Part shown: positions 32,001 through 39,800 of the stretch, piece after piece
Numbering within the stretch: the stretch's first letter is position 1
Layout of the letters: the number at the start of each line of letters is the position of its first letter
From: Halosimplex amylolyticum
Lineage (GTDB): Archaea > Halobacteriota > Halobacteria > Halobacteriales > Haloarculaceae
NCBI RefSeq assembly: GCF_051414035.1
Contig: NZ_JBLKNW010000001.1
Location: forward strand, 186,001-250,000
Length of the DNA stretch: 64,000 nt
Reading direction: 5' to 3'
The notes under the pieces: generated by a model
What the model was told of the DNA's origin: nothing
Database searches by the model: none
What the model saw: the letters and a program-made list of their open reading frames with translations, nothing else
Made by a program: the position numbers and the translations under genes

Positions 32001-33550
32001 TCGGACTCCCCGCTCGCGCCGTCGTTGCCCGCGCCGTCGACCGCGGCGTTCAGCGTCGCGGTGTAGTCACCGGAGGAGCCCGCGAGGTACGTCGCCGTGT
32101 ACGCGTACCCACCGCTCTCGGCGCTCTCGGAGAAGTCGCTGCGCGTGAGCGTTTTGTCCTCGGGGCCGGTGAGGCCGACGTCGATCGAGTCCAGTTGTTC
32201 GTCGCTCCAGAACCAGACGTCGATCGTCGTGTCGCTCGGGTTCGACGCGTCGAAGCCCGAGATGGACGGTGCCTCCGTGTCCCCACCGGTGCTGAACGTG
32301 TACGAGGCGCCGAGACCGCTCCCGGCGCCGCTGTTCCCGCCGTTGTTCCCGGCGGCGTCCTTCGCGTCGTCGACGCTCAGGGAGTACGTCCCCTCGCCGT
32401 CGTCGTACGACGCGGAGACGGCGAGGCTGTACGTGTACGGGCCCGTCCCGCTCTCGCTGAAGGCCGTGCGGTCGAACGGGTAGCGCTTCCCGTTCGGTCC
32501 CGTCACCGAGACCGCGACGTCCGAGGCCGCGCCGCCGAGCTGCTCGTCGGAGTCGAACTGGACGACCATGTTGCCCTCGGACTCGCCGAGGAACACGTTC
32601 GAAATCGTCGGCGGGTAGTTCGCGGTCCCCGTCGCGACGCGTTTCGTCGTGCCGCCGTCCCAGTAGGAAGCGGTGACCGTATCCCCTTCCAGCGCGAAGA
32701 CCACGCCGTCGCTGTCGGTCTGCGAGACGGGGACCGTCCCTGCGAACGAGCCGGTGTCCGGCCCCGTCTCTGTGAGCGTCACCGTCTCGGACCGGAGGTA
32801 CCCGACGGACTCGGTCTGGCCGCCGTCCGTCTCGCTGCTGTCTGCCGTTCCGCCGCTGTCCGCGATGGTGACGGTCGCGGTCCCGTCGGGATTGAACGCG
32901 ACGTTACTGATCGACTCGTCCGGGGAGGAGGAGGCGAGGATTACGTCGGCCGCGGTGATCGAGCCGTCCTCGTTCCGGTCACCGACCGGTCCGTTGGTCG
33001 TCACCGTCTGGGTGTTCGTGTCTGTCGTGTCCGTCGACGTCGCGGAGAGACCGAGCTGAGTGAACCCGATCGTCTCGACGCTGCTGTCGGTGGTCGACCC
33101 GCCGGTGTCCTCGACGACCACCTTGTAGCTCACGGCCCCGACCTTCGAGACGCTCTTGATCCGCTCGTCGTCGGCGCCGGTGAACGAGAGGTCCGCCGCC
33201 GTCACCGCGTCGTCGCCGGTCACGTCGACCGGCGCGTAGATGAACACGTCCTGCGTCGAACCGTCGTCGGTGTCCGCGCTCGAATCCTGGGTGGCCGAAC
33301 CCGGTTGCTCGCTGTCGGACTCGACGTTCACCGTGACCGACTGGGCGCTCCCGCCGTCCGTGTTCAGGTCGGCGTCGTCGACGGTGACAGTCGCCGAGTT
33401 GCCGGCCTCGCTGAGCGAGATCCCGACGCTTCCCGCCGTGTTGCCCGCAGCGAACGACGTGCCCGCGAACGCGGCGGTCCCCGCGAACACCGAGAAGACC
33501 ACCAGCGTCGCGAGCACGAGCGCTCGTACGCCCTCCCCGGGCGTCGTCAT
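29012..33550 (-). CDS. Giant PGF-CTERM surface glycoprotein with PKD and CARDB domains
   Basis: A 1512-residue secreted protein. Signal sequence near residues 8-35 (ALVLATLVVFSVFAGTAAFA). Early regions hold dockerin-like segments (DVTGDDAVTAADLSF, NEDGSITAADVILAS) and Ig-like domains. A long middle section is followed by two PKD domains near residues 1030-1200 (YAWDFDDDGTTDATG, YRWDFDGDGQTDATG). A PGF-pre-PGF domain (VTIGFTVGWDALTSGTNASE), a CARDB domain and a Thr-rich stalk precede the PGF-CTERM anchor (GGPGFGAGLAALAVLALSVALARRR). ATG 33550 fits the signal peptide; the longer start at 33613 would place 21 odd residues in front. Probably a cell-wall or adhesive surface protein processed by ArtA. 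Confidence 0.88.
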   Translation of the reverse strand: MTTPGEGVRALVLATLVVFSVFAGTAAFAGTSFAAGNTAGSVGISLSEAGNSATVTVDDADLNTDGGSAQSVTVNVESDSEQPGSATQDSSADTDDGSTQDVFIYAPVDVTGDDAVTAADLSFTGADDERIKSVSKVGAVSYKVVVEDTGGSTTDSSVETIGFTQLGLSATSTDTTDTNTQTVTTNGPVGDRNEDGSITAADVILASSSPDESISNVAFNPDGTATVTIADSGGTADSSETDGGQTESVGYLRSETVTLTETGPDTGSFAGTVPVSQTDSDGVVFALEGDTVTASYWDGGTTKRVATGTANYPPTISNVFLGESEGNMVVQFDSDEQLGGAASDVAVSVTGPNGKRYPFDRTAFSESGTGPYTYSLAVSASYDDGEGTYSLSVDDAKDAAGNNGGNSGAGSGLGASYTFSTGGDTEAPSISGFDASNPSDTTIDVWFWSDEQLDSIDVGLTGPEDKTLTRSDFSESAESGGYAYTATYLAGSSGDYTATLNAAVDGAGNDGASGESDTVSVGGDGGGESGPNVPAAPYVSLETGELSTGGFTSLFLMVNATGEVDSYGDLELRFYNASESTSSPIATQTNVGTLKGFAMVEVPQSELGAKQFNGKVELVDTTSDTIIDSDTRTITVYSGVKTTVDHTTLDNSKGSGIEVGYELGNLKAENAKLEVKTITLNSGFTTVQKPIDQQSGTVTIATKASDVNRNFTVVTNVVDTSRTRTIHSSSNRTCIGIPGSPCAEVADTSVTYAANGSTVPGVDVATDWNWEFNSLDFHLHPTGQPDTRELDGIAGIDSDTDLEVTLTVDNFDPTFVMGNANAEGWETSKVDANTTAVTFTLQPADAYWHDEVANPDPNEWPLKNASATTHYDAVVDMSVIAIQNSFADKVQGGMVVTDAQAFAPPQYQAPSDGNAGKLQITVAAPHYQTDGQTVNTGFYTAIIPSGITTEWGVDASQLTATYDSESLASSVDELDSGAIKLETGIHYSSGTVTVSGDSGKPVAKTGADKSVDEDTSVSFDASSSTDDGAITGYAWDFDDDGTTDATGATPSHTFTDPGTYDVKLTVTDDSGKTSTNTVIVTVADVTDPSASAGSDRTVDEGASVDFDASASTDNAQVASYRWDFDGDGQTDATGATASHTFSSAGSYDVTLTVTDAAGNTDTVTVTVAVESAGDGGSSAGSSNDGGSDAPVTVSQDGDVTNVRVNDASEAGRIDLGDRGAVRGVGVDSLSVYTTASEFTLDVSAHESVPDGTPLPDRTDVGESTAGYLQIDHSVADAEISGVTIGFTVGWDALTSGTNASEVVLYRHHDGEWQPLATEFVRYTERGARFEAASPGLSVFAVGLETAAAFSVSPTAPAEDLTVGESVTVSARVSNDGTAAGTKTVALRADGAVRATEDVTLDAGETTTIELSTALDAAGDYDLSVDGVDAGTVSVTEASTAESTASATPTATATPASTPVVTATGTPESGPDAVETAAPTGTATDSAGGPGFGAGLAALAVLALSVALARRRD

Positions 33551-33711
33551 CGGACGCCCCCGGTCGCCGATGCAGATCGGCACTCTCGTATCTCTTCGCC
33601 GCTCGCACCCCATCTCGGGGAACGTCCTCGTTCGGCCGGAGCCGCCGACGCGTGGCCGACCTCCAGCCGGTCTCTCAGCGAGCCGCTCCCAGTTCTCGCG
33701 TCACTCGACAT
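33547..33711 (-). CDS. Possible 54-residue leader ORF upstream of the giant surface protein
   Basis: ATG 33711 lies at leaderless distance (29 bases) from TTTATC at 33740, in an AT-rich patch unlike its surroundings. The frame runs 54 codons and stops with a TGA overlapping the giant gene's ATG (ATGA), the arrangement used for coupled genes. The peptide (starts MSSDARTGSGSLRDRLEVGH) is polar without membrane helix or known family. It may be only an open frame within a long 5' leader; the similar arrangement at 18712-18885 makes it worth recording. Confidence 0.4.
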   Translation of the reverse strand: MSSDARTGSGSLRDRLEVGHASAAPAERGRSPRWGASGEEIRECRSASATGGVR

Positions 33712-33844
33712 TAGTGCGTGTATCGAAAAACCTCGATAAAGAATGTATTCGCCCGAAAATCACCGGCGATAATGAGCAGTACGCCTCACACTTCGGCACG
33801 ATATCGACCGAGAGTTCGATGCTCGCCCAGCCACCGTCGGCGTC

Positions 33845-34372
33845 TCACCGCTCGAACTCGACCTGTACGACCGTCCGGCCGGGCGCGGGCGTCCGGACGT
33901 ACCGGCAGGGGTCGCGCTCGACGCGGAACGCCCCGATGACGACGACGAGGCGCCCGTCCTCGGTCGGTCCGCGCAGGACGGGGCCGCGGCCCGTGACGGT
34001 CACGTACGGCGGCGCTGCCACTGGCTCGGCCACTAGCTCCACGCTCGCGGCGTCGACTGCCGTCTCGAGGACCCCCGGTAGTCGGTCGAGGACACCGCCG
34101 TCCGCGAGTTCGCGTTCCAGGGCCGCCCCGAGCGCCCGGCCGTCGGTGAGTTCCCCGTCGGCCGCTCCGCGAGTATCGGTCGCCGTCGTCTCGTTCTGTG
34201 GCGCAACCGCGTCACCCGTCGTTACGAGCGTGTCACCCGCCGCTTCGACCGCGTCACCAGCCGCCGCGACCGCGTCGAGGACCTCCGCGTGTTCGGCGAC
34301 GAGTCGGTCCCGGATCGCCCGCTCGTCGACCGGGGACGGCCCGTCGGTCGCGGATCGGTCGCGGTCCGTCAC
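33845..34372 (-). CDS. Conserved haloarchaeal hypothetical protein
   Basis: A 175-residue soluble protein with no catalytic motif I recognise. The N-terminal half is helical and acidic (DERAIRDRLVAEHAEVLDAV); the C-terminal half is beta-rich and basic-aromatic (PPYVTVTGRGPVLRGPTEDG, VVVIGAFRVERDPCRY). The GTG start is 2 bp after the stop of the rhodanese-MBL gene, so both are in one transcript. A partner of that hydrolase is possible, but only context supports it. Confidence 0.6.
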   Translation of the reverse strand: MTDRDRSATDGPSPVDERAIRDRLVAEHAEVLDAVAAAGDAVEAAGDTLVTTGDAVAPQNETTATDTRGAADGELTDGRALGAALERELADGGVLDRLPGVLETAVDAASVELVAEPVAAPPYVTVTGRGPVLRGPTEDGRLVVVIGAFRVERDPCRYVRTPAPGRTVVQVEFER

Positions 34373-34374
34373 GG

Positions 34375-35547
34375 TCAGTCGTCGGCGGGCGCGGCCGCGC
34401 AGTTGTTCGGTCCCAGTTCCAACTCGAACGCGTCGTCGTCGGTCACCGACTCCCGGCCGAGGTTGACGGCGACGATCGTCTCGTGGTTGACCGGTCGCGG
34501 CGGCGTCCGCTCGGTGATCCGGTCGACGAACGACTCCTCGTCCAGCGCGAAGACGGGAAGGTCCCGACAGTCGCCCAGCCGCGCCGTGAACGCCCCGGAT
34601 CCGTCGGGTGTCGCACCCTCGCCGTGGTGGCCCGGCGCCACGAGCGTCTCGTCGGGGAACCGCGCGAAGCGCTCGGTGAGCGTCCGGTAGAGGTCGCGGG
34701 CGAACGCGGGGGCGTCGTCGGCCCGTTCGAGATCCGGCCGAGCTACGCCATCCGTGAAGAGACTGTCGCCGGTGAGCAGTGCGTCGCCGACGGCGAAAGC
34801 TGTCATCCCGGTCGTGTGCCCCGGCGCGTGGACGGCCTCCATCGACAGGTCGCCGACGCGGAGTTCCTCGCCGTCGGCGACAGTCTCGACGTCGTAGGTG
34901 ACGCCGCGGTCGACGGCCGGTGCCGGCATCACCGGCGTCGCCCCCGTGGCCCCGGCCAGTTCGCGCAGGCCGCTGACGTGGTCGGCGTGGACGTGCGTAT
35001 CGACCACGTACTCGACGTCGACATCGCGCTCGCGCGCGTCTGCGACGTAGCGATCGGTGAACGTCCGCAGCGGGTCGACGATTGCCGCTTCACCGTCCGA
35101 GACGACCGCGTACCCCAGACAGCCGCTCGACGGGCGGCGGTACTGGACGAGCTCGGCGTCGGCTTCGCCGTCGTCCGGAATGGCGTCTTCGACCTCTACG
35201 GCGAGGAGGAGTCGTGCCCACCCTTCCATCCCACCGGTGAGGTTGCGGGCGTCGTACCCGGCCTCGGTCAGTTCTGCGGCGACCTCCGCGCTGGCCTCTC
35301 CCCGGGCGCAGACGGTCGTGATCGGTCCCTCGCCCTCGACGTCAGCGACGAACCCCTCGAAGTCGTCGGTCACCGTGGCCTGGACGAAGCGGTTGTACGG
35401 CTTCTGGGTCAGCGAGACGCCGGAGCCGGCGAGGTACCACTCGTCGACCTCGTCGCGGTTCCGCAAGTCGAGGATCCGGACGGGTTCGCCCGCGTCGATC
35501 CGGCGCTGGATCTCCCCGGGATCGATCCCTGGTGTGTCGCCGGTCAT
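34375..35547 (-). CDS. Rhodanese-MBL fold hydrolase (persulfide dioxygenase-like)
   Basis: A 390-residue two-domain protein. Residues 1-115 are a rhodanese domain with the reactive cysteine in TTVCARGEAS. Residues from about 125 are a metallo-beta-lactamase domain with the metal motif THVHADHVSGL, then HAPGHTTGM and GDSLFTDG, and VAPGHHGEG near the end. Such fusions handle persulfides or polysulfides (ETHE1-like chemistry) or glyoxalase II-type thioesters; sulfide or persulfide oxidation is the better guess because of the rhodanese partner. ATG 35547 was chosen as the start of the rhodanese domain. Confidence 0.85.
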   Translation of the reverse strand: MTGDTPGIDPGEIQRRIDAGEPVRILDLRNRDEVDEWYLAGSGVSLTQKPYNRFVQATVTDDFEGFVADVEGEGPITTVCARGEASAEVAAELTEAGYDARNLTGGMEGWARLLLAVEVEDAIPDDGEADAELVQYRRPSSGCLGYAVVSDGEAAIVDPLRTFTDRYVADARERDVDVEYVVDTHVHADHVSGLRELAGATGATPVMPAPAVDRGVTYDVETVADGEELRVGDLSMEAVHAPGHTTGMTAFAVGDALLTGDSLFTDGVARPDLERADDAPAFARDLYRTLTERFARFPDETLVAPGHHGEGATPDGSGAFTARLGDCRDLPVFALDEESFVDRITERTPPRPVNHETIVAVNLGRESVTDDDAFELELGPNNCAAAPADD

Positions 35548-35638
35548 GGGTCCCAGTAGCGACGCCGACGGCATAAGGGCGCGGCCGGTCCCGACGACGT
35601 TCCCCGTTTCTTGCGTACTGGCCGCTGGCCACTTTGTC

Positions 35639-35656
35639 AGAACAAGGTGGTGTTCT
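35639..35656. promoter_or_regulatory. Inverted repeat AGAACA-N6-TGTTCT, candidate operator
   Basis: A perfect 6+6 dyad with a 6-base spacer stands between the start of the rhodanese-MBL gene and the small membrane gene. It is a plausible site for a dimeric regulator of either gene; no family is assigned. Confidence 0.35.
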
Positions 35657-35768
35657 GCGTACCGTGCTGAATGCGGAGCGCATCTACGGATTTTTCGGAC
35701 GTCACAGACTCGGAATGGTTGTGTTCGGAACCGACAATATTATACAAAATCAGGATCGACGATTCGGC

Positions 35769-35939
35769 ATGACGGTCCTCCAGCTGTTCGGGGTCAATCC
35801 GCTAGGTAGCGTAGTACTGGCGCTCGTGGTCCCGTTCTTCATCGTCGTCTTCGGGACGTACCTGGGAGTTCTCGGGGCGCTTCAGACGTTCTTCGGTGAG
35901 TCGTCGTGGCAGGACGTCTCGACCGGTGAGGAGGAGTGA
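35769..35939 (+). CDS. Small single-helix membrane protein
   Basis: A 56-residue protein with a central hydrophobic helix (VLALVVPFFIVVFGTYLGVL) and a short acidic tail (DVSTGEEE). ATG 35769 lies about 27 bases after an unusually AT-rich box (ATATTATACAAAA, 35738-35750), so the transcript is leaderless and probably strongly made. I recall comparable small proteins across haloarchaea, but no function. Longer in-frame starts upstream would cross the promoter and are rejected. Confidence 0.7.
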   Translation: MTVLQLFGVNPLGSVVLALVVPFFIVVFGTYLGVLGALQTFFGESSWQDVSTGEEE

Positions 35940-36360
35940 GACGTTCGCCCGCCAGACGTCCTCGATGCAGTGAGGGGGTCACAGGACCCCGGAATTCGAT
36001 CGGAGAGGTTCCCTCTGCGGTCGGCACGCTCTTTCCTTGACCGTAGTTGGAGAGATTGCACTCCACAGCGTTACGTCCATCACCCACGTCGAGCATCCGG
36101 CGCCGAAGGCGCCGGTTCACCGAATCCGAGCGGAGCGAGGATTCGGCCTTCCTCGTGAGCAGGGCGAACGAGGGCTCGGGAGAGCTTGCTCTCACGGTGT
36201 TTTCACCCATGTTGTTGGCTAGCGAGGGACCGAAGGTCCCTCGGACCATGCGAACGGGCGGCTTCGCCGCCCGTGAGCAGATGGGGGGTCGCCTGCGGCG
36301 ACCCCCCGACGAAAAAGATGGTTCGAAAGGAACAGGTTCGTCGGCACCGACGGTTCGCCA
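35940..36360. other. 420-bp intergenic region with an array of perfect hairpins
   Basis: No gene. Between 36097 and 36307 lie seven stem-loops in a row: 8-bp stem with GAA loop (36097-36115); 8-bp stem with GAGCGGAGCGA loop (36120-36146); 6-bp stem with GAGCAGGGCGA loop (36151-36173); 5-bp stem (36180-36193); 9-bp stem with GAA loop (36223-36243); 9-bp stem with TTC loop (36254-36274); 11-bp stem with TGC loop (36283-36307). A smaller GGGGTC/GACCCC hairpin is at 35975-35990. It precedes thiE. The same loop types recur while the stems differ. May be a structured RNA, a set of terminators, or a palindrome-rich repeat element. Confidence 0.7.
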
Positions 36361-37002
36361 ATGCCCGACTGGGACGTCTATCTCGTCACGCAGGAGCGCC
36401 TCTCGGGGGACCGCACGACGCGCGACGTCGTCGAGGCGGCCATCGCCGGCGGCGTCGACGTGGTACAACTGCGGGAGAAAGACCGGTGCGCCCGCGAGCG
36501 GTACCACCTCGGGCGAAAACTCCGGACGCTCACTCGCGAGGCGGGCGTGACCTTCGTCGTCAACGACCGCGTCGACCTCGCGCGGGCGGTCGACGCCGAC
36601 GGCGTCCACCTCGGCGACGACGACCTCCCGGTCCCGGTCGCGCGGGAGCAACTGGGACCGGACGCCGTCGTCGGCCGTTCGGTCTCGTTCGTCGAGGACG
36701 CCCGCCGGGCCGAGCGGGCCGGCGCGGACTACCTCGGCGTCGGCGCGGTCTACGAGACCGGCTCGAAGGACGACATCGACGACGACGAGTACGGGATCGG
36801 CCCCGAGCGCGTCGGGGAGATCGCCGACGCCGTCGACATCCCGGTCGTGGGGATCGGCGGCGTCACCGCCGACAACGCCGGGCCGGTGATCGAGGCCGGC
36901 GCCGACGGCGTCGCCGTCATCACCGCGATCACCCGCGCCGACGACCCCGAGGCCGCGACGCGCGAACTGGGCGCGGGCGTCGCGGACGCCCGCGAGGACT
37001 GA
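36361..37002 (+). CDS. thiE: Thiamine-phosphate synthase
   Basis: A 213-residue TIM-barrel enzyme that joins the hydroxymethylpyrimidine diphosphate and thiazole phosphate moieties to form thiamine phosphate. Visible motifs: VVQLREKDR, FVVNDRVDLARAVDADGVHLG, GRSVSFVEDAR, YLGVGAVYETGSK and VVGIGGVTADN with the phosphate-binding EAGADGVAVITAI. Length is normal. Start ATG 36361 follows the hairpin-rich spacer; there is no sequence resembling a TPP riboswitch upstream. A short uncharacterised gene follows 29 bp later. Confidence 0.93.
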   Translation: MPDWDVYLVTQERLSGDRTTRDVVEAAIAGGVDVVQLREKDRCARERYHLGRKLRTLTREAGVTFVVNDRVDLARAVDADGVHLGDDDLPVPVAREQLGPDAVVGRSVSFVEDARRAERAGADYLGVGAVYETGSKDDIDDDEYGIGPERVGEIADAVDIPVVGIGGVTADNAGPVIEAGADGVAVITAITRADDPEAATRELGAGVADARED

Positions 37003-37031
37003 TTTTTCCCGGCGGCGCCCCACGTCCCGAT

Positions 37032-37226
37032 ATGGGCGAACGCCGCAGCCGCGAGGACCGAATCGCCGCCGACCTCGAATCGATCGCGACGCAACTGCGC
37101 GACGGGGACGCGACGCTGTACGGGTACGAAGTCGAACTCGAGTCGGACGGCCGCGTCCAGCGCGGCGGGATCACCTGCGCAGACGGCTGGTTCGCCTTCG
37201 AACTCGACGAGCGACGAAAGCCGTGA
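37032..37226 (+). CDS. Small hypothetical protein downstream of thiE
   Basis: A 64-residue protein: a charged N-terminal helix (MGERRSREDRIAADLESIAT) and a beta-hairpin-like part (ATLYGYEVELESDGRVQRGG, GWFAFELDERRKP). No membrane segment, no motif I can place. Good haloarchaeal codon use. It lies 29 bp after thiE and could be co-transcribed. Confidence 0.6.
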   Translation: MGERRSREDRIAADLESIATQLRDGDATLYGYEVELESDGRVQRGGITCADGWFAFELDERRKP

Positions 37227-37331
37227 CCGGCGAAACCGCAGCCGACCCCGCCAGGGAGTCCACCGCGCTGGGACCGCCGTCCTGCAGGTCTCGCCCCTAG
37301 CTATTCGGCCGCGCACTCCCTACGGGCGCGC

Positions 37332-38684
37332 GTGCAGGATCCTCGCGCCGTCGTCCGGCCGACCAGCGGGCGCCGCAGGGCGCTGTTCGCGGTGCTCGCC
37401 ATCGTCTTCATCGACCTGCTCGGGTTCGGCGTCGTCATCCCGATCCTCCCCTTCTACGTGCGCGACTTCGGGGCGAGCGACGTGGTGTACGGGCTGCTGG
37501 CGGCGTCGTACTCGCTCATGCAGTTCGTCTTCGCGCCGCTGCTCGGACAGCTCTCGGATAGCAGGGGCCGGCGTCCCATCCTCATGATCTCGCTGGCGGG
37601 CAACGCCGTCGCCTGGACGGTGTTCGGCCTCGGCGGGGAAGTCGGGGCGGTGGCCGGGACGACCGCCGGACTGGCGACGCTGTTCCTCGCGCGGATGCTC
37701 GCCGGCGCGATGGGCGGCAACATCGCCACCGCGCAGGCGTACATCGCGGACGTGACGCCCGCGGACCGCCGCGCCGGCGCACTCGGGCTCGTCGGCGCTG
37801 CCTTCGGCCTCGGATTCGTCTTCGGCCCCGCGCTCGGATCCGTACTGGCGAGCGACGCCGTCGTCGCCGGCGCCGCCGCGACCTTCCCCGACTTCCTGCC
37901 GACGACGCGCTTCTCGCTGCCGAGTTTCGGCGCCGCCCTGTTGAGCCTCCTCGCGTTCGTCGCGACCGCGGCGTTCCTGCCCGAACCCGACCGCCACGCG
38001 GGACCGGCCCGCCGTCCCCGGGTGATCGGCGAGTTCGTCGACGCGTTCCGCGACGCGACCCTCCGTCCGCTGGTGGCGGCGTTCCTCGTCGCTTCCGTCG
38101 CGTTCTCCGGCATCCAGATCGCCTTCATCCCGTACGTCGCCGACGTGTACGGCTACGACGCCTCGCAGGCCGGCCTCCTGCTCACCTACGTCGGCGCGCT
38201 CGCGGTGTTCAACCAGGGCGTCCTCGTCGGGCGACTGGCCCGGCGAGTCCCCGCCCGACGGCTCGCGACCGCCGGCGCGCTCCTGCTCGTCGTCGCGCTC
38301 GGGGCGTTCCCCTTCTCGCCGGAGATCGGGCGCGCGCTCCTCGGCGAGGTTCGGCTGTTCGGGTTCGGCCCCCGGGTCGTGGCGCTGCTGGGCGCGTTGA
38401 CGCTGCTCTCGCTCGGCAACAGCCTGCTGACCGTCGCGCTGACGACGCTCGTCTCGCTCGCGGCCAGCGCCGACCGGCAGGGGAGCGCCTTCGGCGTCAC
38501 GCAGGGCGCCGGGAGCCTCGGGCGGACCGTCGGGCCACCGATCATGACCGCCCTCTACGCCGTCGTGGTCTACTGGTCGCCGTTCGTCCTCGGCGCGCTG
38601 TTGACGGTCGGCATCGTCGCCCTCCTGGCGACGGTCACGGTCGCCGAGGCACCGGTCGGGGACCCGGCCGAGTCCATCGACTGA
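37332..38684 (+). CDS. Major facilitator superfamily exporter
   Basis: A 450-residue transporter with about 12 membrane helices. Helix 1 carries FIDLLGFGVVIPILPFYV, and the loop after helix 2 carries the MFS signature GQLSDSRGRRPIL. Helix 5 has the drug:H+ antiporter-like motif GFVFGPALG. The family includes TetA-type multidrug exporters; substrate unknown. GTG 37332 is the first good start after the upstream gene. A cytoplasmic loop near residue 215 is basic and proline-rich (EPDRHAGPARRPRV). Confidence 0.85.
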   Translation: MQDPRAVVRPTSGRRRALFAVLAIVFIDLLGFGVVIPILPFYVRDFGASDVVYGLLAASYSLMQFVFAPLLGQLSDSRGRRPILMISLAGNAVAWTVFGLGGEVGAVAGTTAGLATLFLARMLAGAMGGNIATAQAYIADVTPADRRAGALGLVGAAFGLGFVFGPALGSVLASDAVVAGAAATFPDFLPTTRFSLPSFGAALLSLLAFVATAAFLPEPDRHAGPARRPRVIGEFVDAFRDATLRPLVAAFLVASVAFSGIQIAFIPYVADVYGYDASQAGLLLTYVGALAVFNQGVLVGRLARRVPARRLATAGALLLVVALGAFPFSPEIGRALLGEVRLFGFGPRVVALLGALTLLSLGNSLLTVALTTLVSLAASADRQGSAFGVTQGAGSLGRTVGPPIMTALYAVVVYWSPFVLGALLTVGIVALLATVTVAEAPVGDPAESID

Positions 38685-38816
38685 CCGTCGGGTCGCCCGC
38701 GCTCGCTGGCTCCGTGGTCCGGTTCGCCAGTTCGGTCGCCAGCCTCCGCTCGCTCCGGCGGGGCTCCCCGACTGGTCAGGCGAGGCGTTTGAGTGACCGG
38801 CGGCCTACCCTCCGGT

Positions 38817-39782
38817 ATGAGCAAGTGGACTCTCGCGGACGCGCCCGACCTCTCGGGGAAGACCGTCGTCGTGACCGGCGCGAACAGCGGCCTCGGCTAC
38901 GAGGCGACCGGGATGTTCGCGGTGAAGGGCGCGACGGTCGTGATGGCCTGCCGGAGCGCGGACCGCGGTCACCGCGCCGCGAACGATATCCGCGCCGAGA
39001 TCACCGACCCGGACCTCGACGTGCGCGAGTGCGATCTGGCAGACCTCGCCTCGGTCGAGGCGTTCGCCGACGGCGTGCGCGAGGAGTACGACGAGTTGCA
39101 CGTCCTCTGCAACAACGCGGGCGTGATGGCGATCCCCCGCTCGGAGACCGCCGACGGCTTCGAGACGCAGTTCGGCGTCAACCACCTCGGGCACTTCGCG
39201 CTGACCGGCCACCTCCTCGACCGACTCGTCGAGACGGCCGGCGAGACGCGCGTGGTCACCCAGTCCAGCGGCGTCCACGAGCGCGGCGAGATCGACTTCG
39301 CGGACCTCGATCACGAGGACTCCTACGGGAAGTGGGAGGCCTACGCCCAGTCGAAACTCGCCAACGTCCTCTTCGCCTACGAACTCCAGCGCCGCCTCGA
39401 CGCCGCTGGCGTCGACGACACCCTCTCGGCGGCCTGCCACCCCGGCTACGCGGCCACCGGACTCCAGGCACGCGGCCCCGAACAGGAGGGCTCGACGATC
39501 AAGAGCTACGCGATGGCCGCCCTCAACGCCACGTTCGCCCAGTCGGCCGAGATGGGCGCGCTCCCGATGGTCTACGCCGCCACGGCGCCTGCCGTGGAGG
39601 GGGGTGACTACGTCGGTCCCGGCGGCCTGTTCGACATGCGCGGCCACCCCGAGACACAGCGTTCCAGCGACGCCTCCTACGACCCGGAGCGCGCGGAGCG
39701 CCTCTGGACCGTCTCCGAGGATCTCACCGGCGTCACGTACGACTTCGAGGCGCTCGCGATGGCCGACAACGTCATCGAGTGA
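38817..39782 (+). CDS. Short-chain dehydrogenase/reductase (retinol dehydrogenase / WWOX-like)
   Basis: A 321-residue Rossmann oxidoreductase. It shows the cofactor motif TGANSGLGYEATG, the NNAGVMAI strand motif, and the active-site YAQSK with an upstream serine (TQSSGVHERG). Length and the LxxxPGxxxT-like tail (HPGYAATGLQ) fit the retinol-dehydrogenase-like branch of extended SDRs. An Arg in the first loop (CRSADRG) suggests NADP(H). Substrate unknown. ATG 38817 gives the family-type start MSKWTLADAPDLSGKT. Confidence 0.85.
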   Translation: MSKWTLADAPDLSGKTVVVTGANSGLGYEATGMFAVKGATVVMACRSADRGHRAANDIRAEITDPDLDVRECDLADLASVEAFADGVREEYDELHVLCNNAGVMAIPRSETADGFETQFGVNHLGHFALTGHLLDRLVETAGETRVVTQSSGVHERGEIDFADLDHEDSYGKWEAYAQSKLANVLFAYELQRRLDAAGVDDTLSAACHPGYAATGLQARGPEQEGSTIKSYAMAALNATFAQSAEMGALPMVYAATAPAVEGGDYVGPGGLFDMRGHPETQRSSDASYDPERAERLWTVSEDLTGVTYDFEALAMADNVIE

Positions 39783-39800
39783 GCGCCGGGCGGCTCCCGC

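Noticed and set aside
36316..36335. GGTTCGAAAGG as a tRNA T-arm
   Set aside because: No acceptor or anticodon stem can be built around it.
36300..36360. TPP riboswitch upstream of thiE
   Set aside because: The conserved CUGAGA and ACCUGAUC-type elements are absent.
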